From Clostridiales bacterium (GTDB lineage Bacteria; Bacillota; Clostridia; Oscillospirales; Oscillospiraceae), in the NCBI GenBank assembly GCA_003525905.1, contig DQIA01000098.1, positions 1 to 14,553 of the forward strand: a stretch of 14,553 nt of DNA, given 5' to 3'. Made by a program: the position numbers and the translations under genes. Under the pieces are notes generated by a model. The model saw nothing but the letters and a program-made list of their open reading frames with translations, was not told where the DNA came from and made no database searches. Numbering within the stretch: position 1 is the first letter of the stretch; every line of letters begins with the position of its first letter. Below, one piece after another: positions 1-8,475 of the stretch.

Positions 1-18
1 GGAGGGACAGGTCCCTCC
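1..18 (-). terminator. Possible terminator hairpin after the first lipoprotein gene
   Basis: A perfect 7-bp stem (1-7 with 12-18) closes a 4-base loop, 22 bases downstream of the stop codon of the minus-strand lipoprotein gene ending at 41. The position fits an intrinsic terminator. The T-tract that should follow on the minus strand would lie outside the window, so the call cannot be completed. Confidence 0.4.
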
Positions 19-40
19 CGGCGCAGCTCGTTTCATTTCC

Positions 41-751
41 TTATTTCCCTTCAGGATACAGCGTGATCTCCGCGCCGGTGCAGTCGGCCGGGACGGGGAT
101 CAGGCAGACCATGCCGTTTCCGCGCACCTCTCCGACAGTCGGCGCGGACATCCGCAGAGTAATGTCCACCGTGCCGTCCTCCGCGCGGAGAACGACCGGG
201 TCGAGCAGGGTGTCGCTGCCCAGACGGCAGAGGTCGATCAGAAGCAGCTTCTGCTCCGCAAAGAAGTCGGCGCTGCCGAAGGCCTCCGCGGGCGCGCTGC
301 AGGCCTCGTCCGTCAGGTGCAGCACGCCGTCGTCCGCGCGGCTGCGCAGATAGGAGCAGACCGTCTGCAGCTCCTCCTGCGACGTGACCCAGCGGCCGCC
401 CGCAAGGAGCGCGTTTGCCTCCCATTTGACCTCGACGGCATCCGTCTTTGTCAGGTTCAGGACGGTCGACTTTGTGACATGCGTCTGGTCCACCCACGAG
501 TTGCTCGTCAGCTGCTCGACAGACGCATAGTACGGCACGAACACGATATCGGTCCTGTCCGTCTCCGTGTCCTCCTCCGCCGGAGTTTCGGCCCGGTGGA
601 TGGAGATAGCCTGCTTCGGCAGCATGCTGAGCGTGGAAACGAGCTCCTCGCCCTGCGTCTCGGGCGTTGTCTCCTCCGTCGGAACCGCCGCCGGTGCACA
701 GGCCGAGAGGAGCAGCAGAAGTGCCGCAAAAATTCCGGATAATTTTCTCAT
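41..751 (-). CDS. Unknown lipoprotein, 236 aa
   Basis: Predicted membrane-anchored, surface-facing lipoprotein of unknown function. The N-terminus has a basic start (MRK), a Leu-rich hydrophobic core and an L-S-A-C lipobox with the lipidated Cys at residue 18, followed by a Pro/Thr/Glu linker to about residue 35. The rest is a soluble domain without recognised catalytic motifs. The last 75 or so residues (alternating hydrophobic strands, a 'LLLIDL' strand, then 'DGTVDITLR' and 'VCLIPVP') vaguely recall the PrcB C-terminal fold; this is a weak inference. The ATG at 751 has GGAGG seven bases upstream. It is the second gene of a unit with the lipoprotein upstream (784-1500), separated by only 32 bases and with no terminator between, so the two are probably co-transcribed from the promoter at 1553-1581. 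Beyond signal and linker style, the two proteins do not look homologous. Confidence 0.8.
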   Translation of the reverse strand: MRKLSGIFAALLLLLSACAPAAVPTEETTPETQGEELVSTLSMLPKQAISIHRAETPAEEDTETDRTDIVFVPYYASVEQLTSNSWVDQTHVTKSTVLNLTKTDAVEVKWEANALLAGGRWVTSQEELQTVCSYLRSRADDGVLHLTDEACSAPAEAFGSADFFAEQKLLLIDLCRLGSDTLLDPVVLRAEDGTVDITLRMSAPTVGEVRGNGMVCLIPVPADCTGAEITLYPEGK

Positions 752-783
752 AACGCGTCCTCCACGCTCCGAATGTCAGTCTC

Positions 784-1500
784 TTAAACCGTACACCGCT
801 CTAGGCGGTAGGTCTCGCCGATCGGGCTGGCGGCCAGGACATCCTCGATCGGGAATTCGATCTCCGTCGTGCCCGTGCCGGTGATGCGGAAATACTGCCG
901 CTCTCGCGCATGAGAGTTTGTGAGAATGGTATAGGTCATCTCCGAGCCGGTCAGCTTGATATAGCCGTCGCGGAACTCAATGCGGGTAACGCCGGTACAT
1001 TCCGTCACGGCATAAAATGCATCCCCGATCTCCGCACAGAAGGCACTGGGCGACGTCGTCGTCTCCATCGTAAAACTGTCACTCGCCGCAACCTCCCAAA
1101 CCTTCATCGGCAGGGTACCGGTACAAAAGCCATAAAGATCAGTGCTGTAAACCACCAGATCGCCCTCCGGTCCGCTGTCATCCCCCTGCCGGACAGTCTG
1201 CCCCTCCGCGTTGGTGATCGTGCAATCACAGTTCACGGAAACCTGAATCTTCACAGTATGCTCCGGACGCTCCGGCGGCTCCGTCGGGGCCTCCGTCTCC
1301 TCCGGCAAGGCCTCTGTCAGCTCTTCGGTAGGGGCCTCAGTTGGAGCCTCCGTCGGTGCTTCGGTAGGGGCCTCGGTAGGAGCATCCGTCGGCGCTTCGG
1401 TAGGGGCCTCCGTAGGCGGCTCGGTCTGAACTGTCGCCGGGGCGCAGGCCGTGAGGAGCAGGATCAGGCTCAAAAGCAGGCAAAACAGCGTTCGTCTCAT
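784..1500 (-). CDS. Unknown lipoprotein with a P-T-E-A repeat linker, 238 aa
   Basis: Secreted lipoprotein: basic N-terminus (MRR), Leu-rich core, and an L-T-A-C lipobox with Cys19. Residues about 26-80 are a low-complexity Thr/Pro/Glu/Ala stalk built from repeated P-T-E-A units, probably a spacer that holds the C-terminal domain away from the membrane through the wall. The C-terminal 155 or so residues form an unrecognised domain with paired cysteines (C-D-C near its start) and many beta-strand-like segments. The start was placed at the ATG at 1500, because the signal peptide begins there and GGAGGG lies 7 bases upstream. A longer open frame reaching 1581 would put 27 polar residues ahead of the signal peptide and run through the promoter. 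It is the first gene of the lipoprotein pair. Function is unknown; the stalk is typical of clostridial surface lipoproteins. Confidence 0.8.
   Translation of the reverse strand: MRRTLFCLLLSLILLLTACAPATVQTEPPTEAPTEAPTDAPTEAPTEAPTEAPTEAPTEELTEALPEETEAPTEPPERPEHTVKIQVSVNCDCTITNAEGQTVRQGDDSGPEGDLVVYSTDLYGFCTGTLPMKVWEVAASDSFTMETTTSPSAFCAEIGDAFYAVTECTGVTRIEFRDGYIKLTGSEMTYTILTNSHARERQYFRITGTGTTEIEFPIEDVLAASPIGETYRLERCTV
1323..1424 (-). repeat. 36-bp tandem repeat coding the P-T-E-A stalk
   Basis: Inside the lipoprotein gene, the 12-base unit coding one P-T-E-A is organised into a higher-order 36-base repeat: 1323-1358, 1359-1394 and a partial third copy from 1395, each beginning cttcggtaggggcctc on the plus strand and differing at a few bases. 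A multiple of three keeps the frame, so copy-number change by slippage or recombination would alter stalk length without breaking the gene. Confidence 0.75.
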
Positions 1501-1552
1501 GGTCAGGCCCTCCGTTTCTTTTTGGGAAATCACTCGTTTCCCTTCTGACTGC

Positions 1553-1581
1553 AGGATACCACGTTTTTCCCCGTTCGTCAA
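1553..1581 (-). promoter_or_regulatory. Sigma-A type promoter of the lipoprotein pair
   Basis: Read on the minus strand: TTGACG (1581-1576), a 17-base spacer, then TATCCT (1558-1553). Both boxes are close to consensus and the spacing is ideal. It lies about 53 bases upstream of the ATG at 1500, pointing at the lipoprotein genes. Confidence 0.65.
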
Positions 1582-1642
1582 GCGTTTTCGTACATTGCAT
1601 TGTTACAATTTTAATTCTGCGCCGTTTTTTTTGCATAAAACG

Positions 1643-1667
1643 ATCCCGCCGGGGAAACCGGCGGGAT
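1643..1667 (-). terminator. Candidate distal terminator of the secA operon
   Basis: A 10-bp GC-rich stem with a 5-base loop, followed on the minus strand by CGTTTTATG. The near-identical hairpin at 1901-1926 sits only 5 bases after the stop of the solute-binding protein gene but lacks a T-run, so the copy here is the better intrinsic terminator although it is 265 bases away. Weak T-tract, so modest confidence. Confidence 0.4.
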
Positions 1668-1926
1668 ACAGACCATCAACTATCAAAAAAGGCCTCGCAG
1701 AGTTTGCGCCCGCAGGCGCAAAGAAAGTGGCAATCATTTTCTCCGGCGGCGTGTACGTCGGAGAAAATACCGCTCGGCTCGCAAACGTGCGAAGGGCGTG
1801 CCCTTCGTGCGCTGCAGCGAGCCGCAGCCCCTTTCAAACGAGAGCCCAGTGAAACGGGTCTCGTTTGAGAGCTTGCCAAAACCACGTTTTGGGCAAGCTC
1901 ATCCCGCCGGGGGAAACCGGCGGGAT
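1643..1926. repeat. Multi-hairpin intergenic element bounded by near-identical palindromes
   Basis: The 1501-1931 intergenic region is mostly filled by consecutive inverted repeats: 1643-1652/1658-1667; 1703-1710/1715-1722; 1736-1745/1759-1768; a two-tier hairpin 1775-1782/1817-1824 with inner stem 1786-1796/1801-1811; 1834-1843/1859-1868; 1869-1877/1892-1900 with an aaaac/gtttt extension; and 1901-1910/1917-1926. The first and last hairpins have identical stems (atcccgccgg and its complement) and loops differing by one G, so the element is bracketed by a direct repeat of a palindrome. No convincing coding capacity was seen. It could be an interspersed repeat (MITE-like) or a structured RNA. 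The hairpins themselves are certain; their role is not known. Confidence 0.7.
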
Positions 1927-1931
1927 CGATA

Positions 1932-3554
1932 TCAGGGTTCCTGCGTGGGGTCCGCCGCATCGGCCGGCTCCGTGGGTTCGGCTGGGTCGGCCGATACATC
2001 CGTCGGTGTGGACGGCTCTGCCGCGCCGTCATAGGAGTGGTCGGCATCGGCCAGCGTGCGCGCCGTGGCGGCGTTGTGGAACACGCAGTCCACGCCCGGC
2101 GAGATGGAGGCGATCGCGCCGCGGCTGACGCAGACCTCGTAGCTCTTGAACACAATGGGGCAGAACGGCACGGTGTCGAGCAGGCGCGCGCAGAGGTCGG
2201 CATAGCTGCCGGAATTGCCCAGCGCCTGCGTGCAGAGGCCGGCCAGGGAAGCGTCCGCCACGGCCCCGTAGCTGAGCGCGCCGCCCGTGCGGAAGAATTC
2301 CGACAGGTCGAAATTCGCCGTCAGGCGGACCTCGCCGAGATAGGCGTCGTAATTACCCGCCTGCAGAGCGGCCACATAGGCCTCGCGGCCCAGCGAGCGG
2401 ACCTTGAGAAAGAAGCCGTTTTCCTGCATGGAGGAGGACAGATATTCCGCAGCGCGCACGCGCGCCGGGTCATCCGAGCACACAAGCAGCACGGGACAGT
2501 CCGTCTCGGACGTCGGCACGCCAGCATTGCGGATGGCGGCCTGAAAGGCCGTGGCCGAATAGGCATACTGCGCAGCAAGCTGTGCGTCATAGAGGTCGGA
2601 GGCAGGCGAGCAGGGCAGCGTCGCCGCCTGCGCAAAGCCGTTATAGACGGCGCTCGTCATCGCCTCGCGGTCGACGCCGTAGGTGAAGGCGCGGCGCAGC
2701 GCGACATTCGTGAACCAGCCGCTGTAGAGGTTGAAGCCGACATAGTGCAGGATGGGCGCCGGCGCTTCCCACGCCTCATAATCGCAGCGGTAGCCGACGG
2801 CTGCCGGGGAATTCGGGTCGCAGTACACAAGGTCCGTGCTGCCGAATTCGAAATTGTCGCGGATGTCGTTCGGCGTTTTGGCCGCCTGCAGCTCGATGGT
2901 CTCGGCCGTCACGGCCGGGGCCTGTGTCTGCCACCAGCGGCTGCTGCGCCGGAGCACCTCGCCGTCGAGATAATACGGTCCCGTGCCGAGCGGCGTGCTG
3001 CTCTGTACCGTCGCCGCAGAGACGATGGGCACATCGAGCATCAGGGAAAAATTCTCATACGCCGTGTCGAGCGTGACCGTCAGGGTGCGGTCGTCATCCG
3101 CCGTGACGGACAGCATATGCGCCAGCCTGCCGGAATAGAGCGCGCTCTGCTGCGCCGCGCGCAGCGAGGCGGCGGCGTCCTGCGCCGTCAGAGGCGTTCC
3201 ATCGGAAAAGCTCACGCCGGAAACAAGGGTATAGCGATAGGTCTTCCCGTCCTCCGAGGCCGTGAAGCTCTCACAGAGCAGCGGCTCGGCACGGAAATGC
3301 GACGAAACGACGAACAGGCTCTCATACAGCAGCGAAAACGCCGCGCGGTTCACCGTCGCCGTGCAGGTATAGGGGTTGAAGCCGTGCTCCGGCAGGTAGG
3401 ACAGGCCGAACGTCTTCGGCGCGGCCGCCGTCTCCGTCGGGGCGGCCGCAGTCTCCTCCGTCGGCTGCTGCGTGGCCTGCGTGGGCTGACCGGCCGCAGA
3501 GCAGGCGCACAGCAGCAGAGCAAGCAGCAGGCAGAGGGCAAGCAGTCGCTTCAT
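1932..3554 (-). CDS. ABC-type substrate-binding lipoprotein, family 5 (peptide/nickel type), 540 aa
   Basis: Extracellular solute-binding protein of the DppA/OppA class (SBP_bac_5), expected to capture peptides or another small ligand for an ABC importer. It has a Leu-rich signal and lipobox L-C-A-C (Cys18), a Thr/Gln/Pro/Ala linker to about residue 46, then the family fold: 'FNPYT' near 59, 'DGKTYRYTL' near 102-110, 'VSFSDGTPLTAQD' near 114-126 and the hallmark 'GTGPYYL' at 190-196, with 'YGVDREAM' later. The last 30 or so residues are again Pro/Thr/Glu/Asp-rich and unlike the family. The ATG at 3554 was chosen because GGAGGAG lies 7 bases upstream and the signal begins there. The stop of pgeF is one base before this ATG (TGATATG), implying translational coupling. 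No permease or ATPase gene for an importer is present in the window, so the partner transporter and ligand are unknown. Confidence 0.88.
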   Translation of the reverse strand: MKRLLALCLLLALLLCACSAAGQPTQATQQPTEETAAAPTETAAAPKTFGLSYLPEHGFNPYTCTATVNRAAFSLLYESLFVVSSHFRAEPLLCESFTASEDGKTYRYTLVSGVSFSDGTPLTAQDAAASLRAAQQSALYSGRLAHMLSVTADDDRTLTVTLDTAYENFSLMLDVPIVSAATVQSSTPLGTGPYYLDGEVLRRSSRWWQTQAPAVTAETIELQAAKTPNDIRDNFEFGSTDLVYCDPNSPAAVGYRCDYEAWEAPAPILHYVGFNLYSGWFTNVALRRAFTYGVDREAMTSAVYNGFAQAATLPCSPASDLYDAQLAAQYAYSATAFQAAIRNAGVPTSETDCPVLLVCSDDPARVRAAEYLSSSMQENGFFLKVRSLGREAYVAALQAGNYDAYLGEVRLTANFDLSEFFRTGGALSYGAVADASLAGLCTQALGNSGSYADLCARLLDTVPFCPIVFKSYEVCVSRGAIASISPGVDCVFHNAATARTLADADHSYDGAAEPSTPTDVSADPAEPTEPADAADPTQEP

Positions 3555-3555
3555 A

Positions 3556-4359
3556 TCAGCCCTCCTCCCGCAGCCGGATGATGGCCGCCAGCGAGCCGCG
3601 GGCATTGCCCACGCGGCGGTGCGACCAGAATCGCTGCGGCTGGCAGGCCGTGCAGTCGGCGCTGATGTCGATGCACGTCACCCCGGCGCGGCGCAGCCAA
3701 ATAGCATTGAGCCGCTTCAGGTCGACATAGAATTTTGCCCCGGCGGGCCGGATGGCCTGCCCGGCCTCGCTGCCGAGGGCGGCGCGCATGGCATCCGGCA
3801 CATCGGCATCCGTCTCAAAGCAGCACGGGCCGATGCAAGGACCGATGGCCGCGCGGATGTTCTCCGGTCGGCAGCCGAACTCCCGCTGCATGGCCTCGAC
3901 CGCGCGGGCCGCAATGCCCGCCGCCGTGCCGCGCCAGCCCGCATGGGCCGCGCCGATGGCGCGCGCCACTGGGTCAAACAGCAGCACGGGCGTGCAGTCG
4001 GCGGAGAAAATTGTCAGTGCAACGCCCGGCTCGTTCGTCACGAGGCCGTCGACGCCGTGCTCTGCCTCCCGCTGCAGGCCGCGGCCGCAGTCCGCGCGGC
4101 CGACCCGCTCGACGAGGGCGGAATGCACCTGCTTCGTGAACACGGTCTCCTCCGGCGCAAAGCCAACGGCCCTGCCGAGACGGGCATAATTCTCCAGCAC
4201 GTTTTCCGGCCGGTCGCCCCGGTGCGTGCCGAGGTTCAGGCTGGCGAGCGCGCCCTCGCTCACCCCGCCGAAGCGGGTGGAAAAGCAGTGGGCCGCGCCG
4301 TCCAGCACATCGCTCGTCAGGTATTCCAGCTCTCCTTCTCGATGGACGCGGAAGCTCAT
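3556..4359 (-). CDS. pgeF: Peptidoglycan-editing factor / YfiH-YlmD family (multicopper-like laccase fold), 267 aa
   Basis: Member of the YfiH/YlmD/LACC1 family, cytosolic enzymes linked to purine nucleoside cleavage in vitro and, in E. coli, to correcting wrongly incorporated residues in cell-wall precursors. Full family length. The conserved metal-site residues are visible: His79 in 'TKQVHS', Cys122 in '[11 protein letters not shown]' and His139 in 'AAHAGWRG'. Other signatures are '[11 protein letters not shown]' near 24-34, '[13 protein letters not shown]' at 170-182, and the closing 'FWSHRR'. The ATG overlaps the secA stop by four bases (ATGA), and its own stop lies one base before the next gene, so it is the middle gene of a tightly coupled operon. 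YlmD in Bacillus sits with cell-division genes; placement between secA and a lipoprotein is different. Family assignment is secure; the physiological substrate is inferred. Confidence 0.93.
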   Translation of the reverse strand: MSFRVHREGELEYLTSDVLDGAAHCFSTRFGGVSEGALASLNLGTHRGDRPENVLENYARLGRAVGFAPEETVFTKQVHSALVERVGRADCGRGLQREAEHGVDGLVTNEPGVALTIFSADCTPVLLFDPVARAIGAAHAGWRGTAAGIAARAVEAMQREFGCRPENIRAAIGPCIGPCCFETDADVPDAMRAALGSEAGQAIRPAGAKFYVDLKRLNAIWLRRAGVTCIDISADCTACQPQRFWSHRRVGNARGSLAAIIRLREEG

Positions 4360-7094
4360 GACTTGGCCTCGTCCTTGTCACGGCAGCAATACTTGTATTT
4401 TTTTCCGCTGCCGCACGGGCACGGATCGTTCGCGCCGATCTTGATCTTCTTCACGGGCTGCTGCTTGACGGTCTTATCGGCAGCGCCGCCGGTCGCCGTG
4501 ATCTTTGCGACCTGCTTGCGGCGGATATCCTCCTCCGTGCGCAGGCGGAACAGATACAGGCGGCGGACGGTCTCCTCGCGGATGGCGTTGATCATGCCGT
4601 CGAACATCGCAAAGCCCTCGCGCTTATACGCCACGACCGGATCGGTCTGCCCGTAGGCGCGCAGGCGGATGCCCTGCTTCAGGTCCTCCATGGCGTCGAT
4701 GTTGTCCATCCAATATTCGTCAACGACGCGCAGCAGAATAATGCGCTCGATCTCGCGCATGCGCTCCGCGCCGAACTCCTGCTCCCGCGCGGCATAGGTC
4801 TGGCGGAAGAGCGGATAGAGCTGCTCCTTCGCCTCGTCGCGGCTCAGGCCGGGCTGCGGGGCAAATGCGCCCTTCGGATAATAGACGCCCTCAAATTTTG
4901 CGTTGATCTGCGCCAGCTTCTCCGGGTCGTCGCAGTGGTCGGCGCCGGCGAAGGCATCCTCGACCTCGGTGTCGATGACATAGTGGATCATGCTCTCGAT
5001 CGTCGAGGAGAGGTCCTCGCCGTCGAGCACCTTCTGGCGCTGCTCGTAGATGACCTGACGCTGGGTATTCATGACATCGTCGTATTCCAGCACGTTCTTG
5101 CGCATCTGGAAGTTGCGGCTCTCGACGTTCTTCTGCGCGTTCTCAATGGCGTTGGAGAGCATCTTGGCGTCGATGGGCGTGTCCTCGTCGATACCGAGCG
5201 AGTTCATCATATTCATGATGCGCTCGGAGCCGAACAGGCGCATGATGTCATCCTCGAGCGACAGATAGAAGCGCGTTTCGCCGGGGTCGCCCTGACGGCC
5301 GGCACGGCCGCGGAGCTGATTGTCGATCCGGCGGGACTCGTGGCGCTCCGTGCCGACGATGAACAGGCCGCCGGCCTCGCGCACGCGCGCGGCCTCCTCG
5401 GCGATCTCGGCCTTGTGCTGCGCCAGCAGCTGCTTGTAGCTCTCGCGCACGGCGAGAATCTCGGGATTTTCCGTCTCGGCATAGGAATTGGCCTCTGCCA
5501 CCAGCTCGTCCGGCAGGCCCTGCTTGCGCAGGTCGGACAGTGCCATGTATTCGGCATTGCCGGCGAGCATGATATCCGTGCCGCGGCCTGCCATGTTCGT
5601 GGAGATCGTCACGGCGCCGAACTTACCGGCCTGCGCCACGATCTCGGCCTCACGCTCGTGGTGCTTGGCATTCAGCACGGTGTGCGGCACGCCCTCGCGC
5701 TTGAGGAGCTTCGAGAGATACTCGGACTTTTCGATGGAGATGGTGCCGACCAGCACGGGCTGGCCCTTGGCGTGGCAGTCCTTGATCTGCTGGATGACGG
5801 CGCGGAACTTGCCCGCCTCCGTCTTATAGACGACGTCGTTGTGATCGACGCGGATAACGGGCCTGTTCGTCGGAATTTCGACGATGTCGAGCTTGTAGAT
5901 GGCGGAGAATTCCTCCTCCTCGGTCATGGCCGTGCCGGTCATGCCGGAGAGCTTGGCATACAGGCGGAAGAAATTCTGGAACGTGATGGTCGCAAGCGTC
6001 TTGTTCTCGCTGGCGACGGACACGCCCTCCTTGGCCTCGATGGCCTGATGCAGGCCCTCGTTATAGCGGCGGCCGTACATCAGGCGGCCGGTGAATTCAT
6101 CGACGATGATGACCTGGCCGTCCTTGACGACATAGTCGATATCGCGCTTCATGACGCCGCGGGCCTTCATGGCCTGATTGATGTGGTGCACGAGCGTCGT
6201 GTTCTCCACATCGGACAGATTCTCCACGCCGAAATACTTTTCGGCCTTGGCGATGCCGCTGGCCGTGAGCGAGACGGTGCGGGACTTCTCCTCGACATAG
6301 TAATCGCAGTCGAGGTCGTCCTGAATTTCCTTCTCGTCCGTCGTGGCAAACACCTTGCGGCGCAGGCCAGAGACGAAGAAGTCGGCCATTTCATAGAGCT
6401 TTGTCGATTCCTCGCCCTTGCCGGAGATGATAAGCGGCGTACGGGCCTCATCGATGAGGATGGAGTCGACCTCGTCGACGATGACGAAGTTATGGCCGCG
6501 CTGGACCATGTCCTTCTTATAAAGGGCCATGTTGTCGCGCAGATAGTCAAAGCCGAGCTCATTGTTCGTGCAGTAGGTGATATCGGCAGCATAGGCGGCG
6601 CGGCGCTCGTCCGGCTTGAGATCGTGGACGATCAGGCCGACCGTGAGGCCGAGGAAGCGATAGACCTTCCCCATCCATTCCGAGTCGCGCTTGGCCAGAT
6701 AATCGTTGACCGTGACAATGTGCACGCCCTTGCCCGTCAGGGCATTGAGATAGGCAGGCAGGATGGCGACCAGCGTTTTGCCTTCGCCGGTCTTCATCTC
6801 CGCGATGCGGCCCTGATGCAGCACGATGCCGCCGATGAGCTGCACGCGGTACGGCCGCATGCCGAGCACGCGGTCCGCCGCCTCGCGGCAGACGGCAAAC
6901 GCCTCGGGCAGGAGGTCGTCGAGGTCCTCGCCGCCCTGATAGCGCTTGCGGAACTCGTCCGTCTTTTCACGCAGCTGCTCGTCCGTCAGCGCCTTCATCT
7001 CGTCCTCCATGGACTCGATGCGCGTGACGAGCGGCATAAGCTTCTTTACTTCACGCTCCGAGCGGGTGCCGAAGATTTTTTGAATGATTCCCAT
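4356..7094 (-). CDS. secA: Preprotein translocase ATPase SecA, 912 aa
   Basis: Motor ATPase of the Sec pathway, which pushes unfolded secretory proteins through SecYEG. The N-terminus (MGIIQKIFG, then SEREVKKL) is typical of clostridial SecA. Visible parts in order: Walker A GEGKT at 103-107, the '[10 protein letters not shown]' motif, Walker B-type DEVD at 207-210 followed by '[11 protein letters not shown]', the preprotein cross-linking region, '[11 protein letters not shown]'-like motif ('[13 protein letters not shown]'), '[11 protein letters not shown]' and '[12 protein letters not shown]', the wing and scaffold domains, and a C-terminal SEC-C zinc tail [13 protein letters not shown] at 892-904. 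The ATG at 7094 is preferred over the in-frame TTG at 7103: a GGAAAGG site is 11 bases from the ATG but only 2 from the TTG, and homologues begin at MG. Length is normal for a clostridial SecA. It heads the operon with pgeF and the solute-binding lipoprotein. Confidence 0.98.
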   Translation of the reverse strand: MGIIQKIFGTRSEREVKKLMPLVTRIESMEDEMKALTDEQLREKTDEFRKRYQGGEDLDDLLPEAFAVCREAADRVLGMRPYRVQLIGGIVLHQGRIAEMKTGEGKTLVAILPAYLNALTGKGVHIVTVNDYLAKRDSEWMGKVYRFLGLTVGLIVHDLKPDERRAAYAADITYCTNNELGFDYLRDNMALYKKDMVQRGHNFVIVDEVDSILIDEARTPLIISGKGEESTKLYEMADFFVSGLRRKVFATTDEKEIQDDLDCDYYVEEKSRTVSLTASGIAKAEKYFGVENLSDVENTTLVHHINQAMKARGVMKRDIDYVVKDGQVIIVDEFTGRLMYGRRYNEGLHQAIEAKEGVSVASENKTLATITFQNFFRLYAKLSGMTGTAMTEEEEFSAIYKLDIVEIPTNRPVIRVDHNDVVYKTEAGKFRAVIQQIKDCHAKGQPVLVGTISIEKSEYLSKLLKREGVPHTVLNAKHHEREAEIVAQAGKFGAVTISTNMAGRGTDIMLAGNAEYMALSDLRKQGLPDELVAEANSYAETENPEILAVRESYKQLLAQHKAEIAEEAARVREAGGLFIVGTERHESRRIDNQLRGRAGRQGDPGETRFYLSLEDDIMRLFGSERIMNMMNSLGIDEDTPIDAKMLSNAIENAQKNVESRNFQMRKNVLEYDDVMNTQRQVIYEQRQKVLDGEDLSSTIESMIHYVIDTEVEDAFAGADHCDDPEKLAQINAKFEGVYYPKGAFAPQPGLSRDEAKEQLYPLFRQTYAAREQEFGAERMREIERIILLRVVDEYWMDNIDAMEDLKQGIRLRAYGQTDPVVAYKREGFAMFDGMINAIREETVRRLYLFRLRTEEDIRRKQVAKITATGGAADKTVKQQPVKKIKIGANDPCPCGSGKKYKYCCRDKDEAKS

Positions 7095-7130
7095 AGGATG
7101 CAAGACCTTTCCGTCGGATTTTCATCCGAA

Positions 7131-7136
7131 ATTATA
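7131..7136 (-). promoter_or_regulatory. Candidate -10 box of the secA operon
   Basis: A perfect TATAAT on the minus strand, 36 bases upstream of the secA ATG. No good -35 is present at 16-18 bases (the 17-base position reads TTTTCT). A small hairpin (cggat/atccg) lies between the box and the ribosome binding site. Confidence 0.5.
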
Positions 7137-7194
7137 TCACAATCCCCCACATAAGAAAAGTAAAATGCGGGGAAAGAAACAGAAAATTCACATT

Positions 7195-7226
7195 CCGGCG
7201 GCCGGTTTTACCGATTCAACCGCCGG
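7195..7226. other. Stem-loop between the CDF gene and secA
   Basis: A 7-bp GC stem (7195-7201 with 7220-7226), an asymmetric internal loop, and an inner 4-bp stem (7203-7206 with 7210-7213). It lies 38 bases after the stop of the CDF gene, where a terminator is expected, but no T-tract follows on the minus strand. It may terminate weakly or protect an mRNA end. Nothing else is seen in 7137-7263. Confidence 0.4.
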
Positions 7227-7263
7227 TTGCTTGATAAAACCGCTGTTCCATGCTAAAACAGGC

Positions 7264-8442
7264 TCACGACCTGCACACCGGCTCGTCGAAGGTGATGACG
7301 GTATAATATTTCCGGTCCTCCTGCTGCACGCGCGCGTCAATGCGGTGCTTGAGCTCCGCCTGCTTCCCGACGAGGGAATACGGGATGACAAGGTCGAAGA
7401 TCAGGTTCGTGTGCTGCGCGCCGCGCACCATGCGGAAGTCGTGCAGCGTCAGCTCCGGGTCAATGGCGCGGATCGTTTCCTGCACAAAGGTGCGCATGTG
7501 GTTGAGCTCGGCGTCATCCGTCACGATGGGATCATAGTGGATGACAAGGTGCACCCGCAGCTCCCGCAGGGCATCGCGCTCGATATCGTCGAGGACGTCG
7601 TGGCACAGCAGCGGGTCCTCGCGGCTGTCCATCTCGGCATGCACGCTGGCAAAGCACTGGCCGGGACCGTAATCGTGCACCATGAGGTCATGGATGCCGA
7701 GGATCTTCTCATGCGACAGGATGAGCCGGGAGATGGACTGCACCAGCTCTTCGCTCGCGGGCTCGCCAAGCAGCGGGCTGATGGTATCCTTCGCCGCGGA
7801 CCAGCCGGACCAGAGGATGAACAGCGCCACGAGCAGGCCGATCCAGCCGTCCACCTGCCAGTGTAGCACATGGCCGAGCACGCAGCCGATGAGCACGGCC
7901 GCCGTAGTGATCACATCATTACGGCTGTCCTGCGCCGTGGCGCGCAGGGCGGTCGAGCCGATGCGGCGGCTCAGTCCGCCGCAGAACAGCGCCATCCACA
8001 GCTTCACAAGAATGGAAGCGCCGAGGACGGCAAAGCTCAGAGCCGAAAACGCCACCGGCTCGGGATGCAGGATCTTTTCGAAGGACGAGCGCGCCAGCTC
8101 CGCGCCGACGAGCAAAATCAGCACAGAGACGAACAAACCAGAAAGATACTCCATGCGCGCATGGCCGAACGGATGCTCCTCATCCGCAGGCCGCTCCGCC
8201 AGGCGGAAGCCCAGCAGCGTCACGAGCGAGGACGCAGCGTCCGTGAGGTTGTTCAGGCCGTCTGCCGTAATGGACACCGCGCCGGACAGCGTGCCCGCCA
8301 GCAGCTTGCCCGCCGACAGCAGCACATTGCACACGATGCCGACGATCCCGGCCAGCTTTCCGTAGCGGGTGCGCACGGCGGGATCCTCCGTGTTCCGGTA
8401 GTCCTTGACAAACAGGCGCAGCAGCAATTGCGTCAAATCCAT
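7264..8442 (-). CDS. Cation diffusion facilitator (CDF) metal transporter with a doubled cytosolic domain, 392 aa
   Basis: Inner-membrane metal/proton antiporter of the CDF family, exporting divalent metal. Six membrane helices are predictable between about residues 30 and 215. Metal-site motifs are N64-x3-D68 in helix 2 ('ADGLNNLTD') and D172-x3-D176 in helix 5 ('QDSRNDV'), rather than the H-x3-D pairs of zinc exporters, so manganese or iron is more likely than zinc (inference). 'HPFGHARMEYL' at 90-100 is the family's conserved loop. At 392 aa it exceeds the usual 300: after the normal C-terminal domain (to about 310) there is a second ferredoxin-like stretch with 'HDFRMVRGAQHTNLIFDLVIP', so the cytosolic domain appears duplicated. 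The ATG at 8442 has AAAGGAG 4 bases upstream. It is transcribed divergently from the small gene at 8582. Confidence 0.93.
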   Translation of the reverse strand: MDLTQLLLRLFVKDYRNTEDPAVRTRYGKLAGIVGIVCNVLLSAGKLLAGTLSGAVSITADGLNNLTDAASSLVTLLGFRLAERPADEEHPFGHARMEYLSGLFVSVLILLVGAELARSSFEKILHPEPVAFSALSFAVLGASILVKLWMALFCGGLSRRIGSTALRATAQDSRNDVITTAAVLIGCVLGHVLHWQVDGWIGLLVALFILWSGWSAAKDTISPLLGEPASEELVQSISRLILSHEKILGIHDLMVHDYGPGQCFASVHAEMDSREDPLLCHDVLDDIERDALRELRVHLVIHYDPIVTDDAELNHMRTFVQETIRAIDPELTLHDFRMVRGAQHTNLIFDLVIPYSLVGKQAELKHRIDARVQQEDRKYYTVITFDEPVCRS

Positions 8443-8475
8443 CGCTCTCCTTTCAGGCCATGCCGTTATCTGTTT

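Noticed and set aside
1676..2203. 175-codon minus-strand ORF covering the hairpin element
   Set aside because: It overlaps the 3' end of the solute-binding protein gene in another frame and then reads through the palindromes; no start signal or domain.
7095..7103. TTG start three codons upstream for secA
   Set aside because: Only two bases from the ribosome binding site and not matched by the usual SecA N-terminus.
4935..7154. 739-codon plus-strand open frame opposite secA
   Set aside because: Antisense shadow produced by GC-rich codon use; the minus strand encodes an unmistakable full-length SecA and the plus frame has no domain or start signal.
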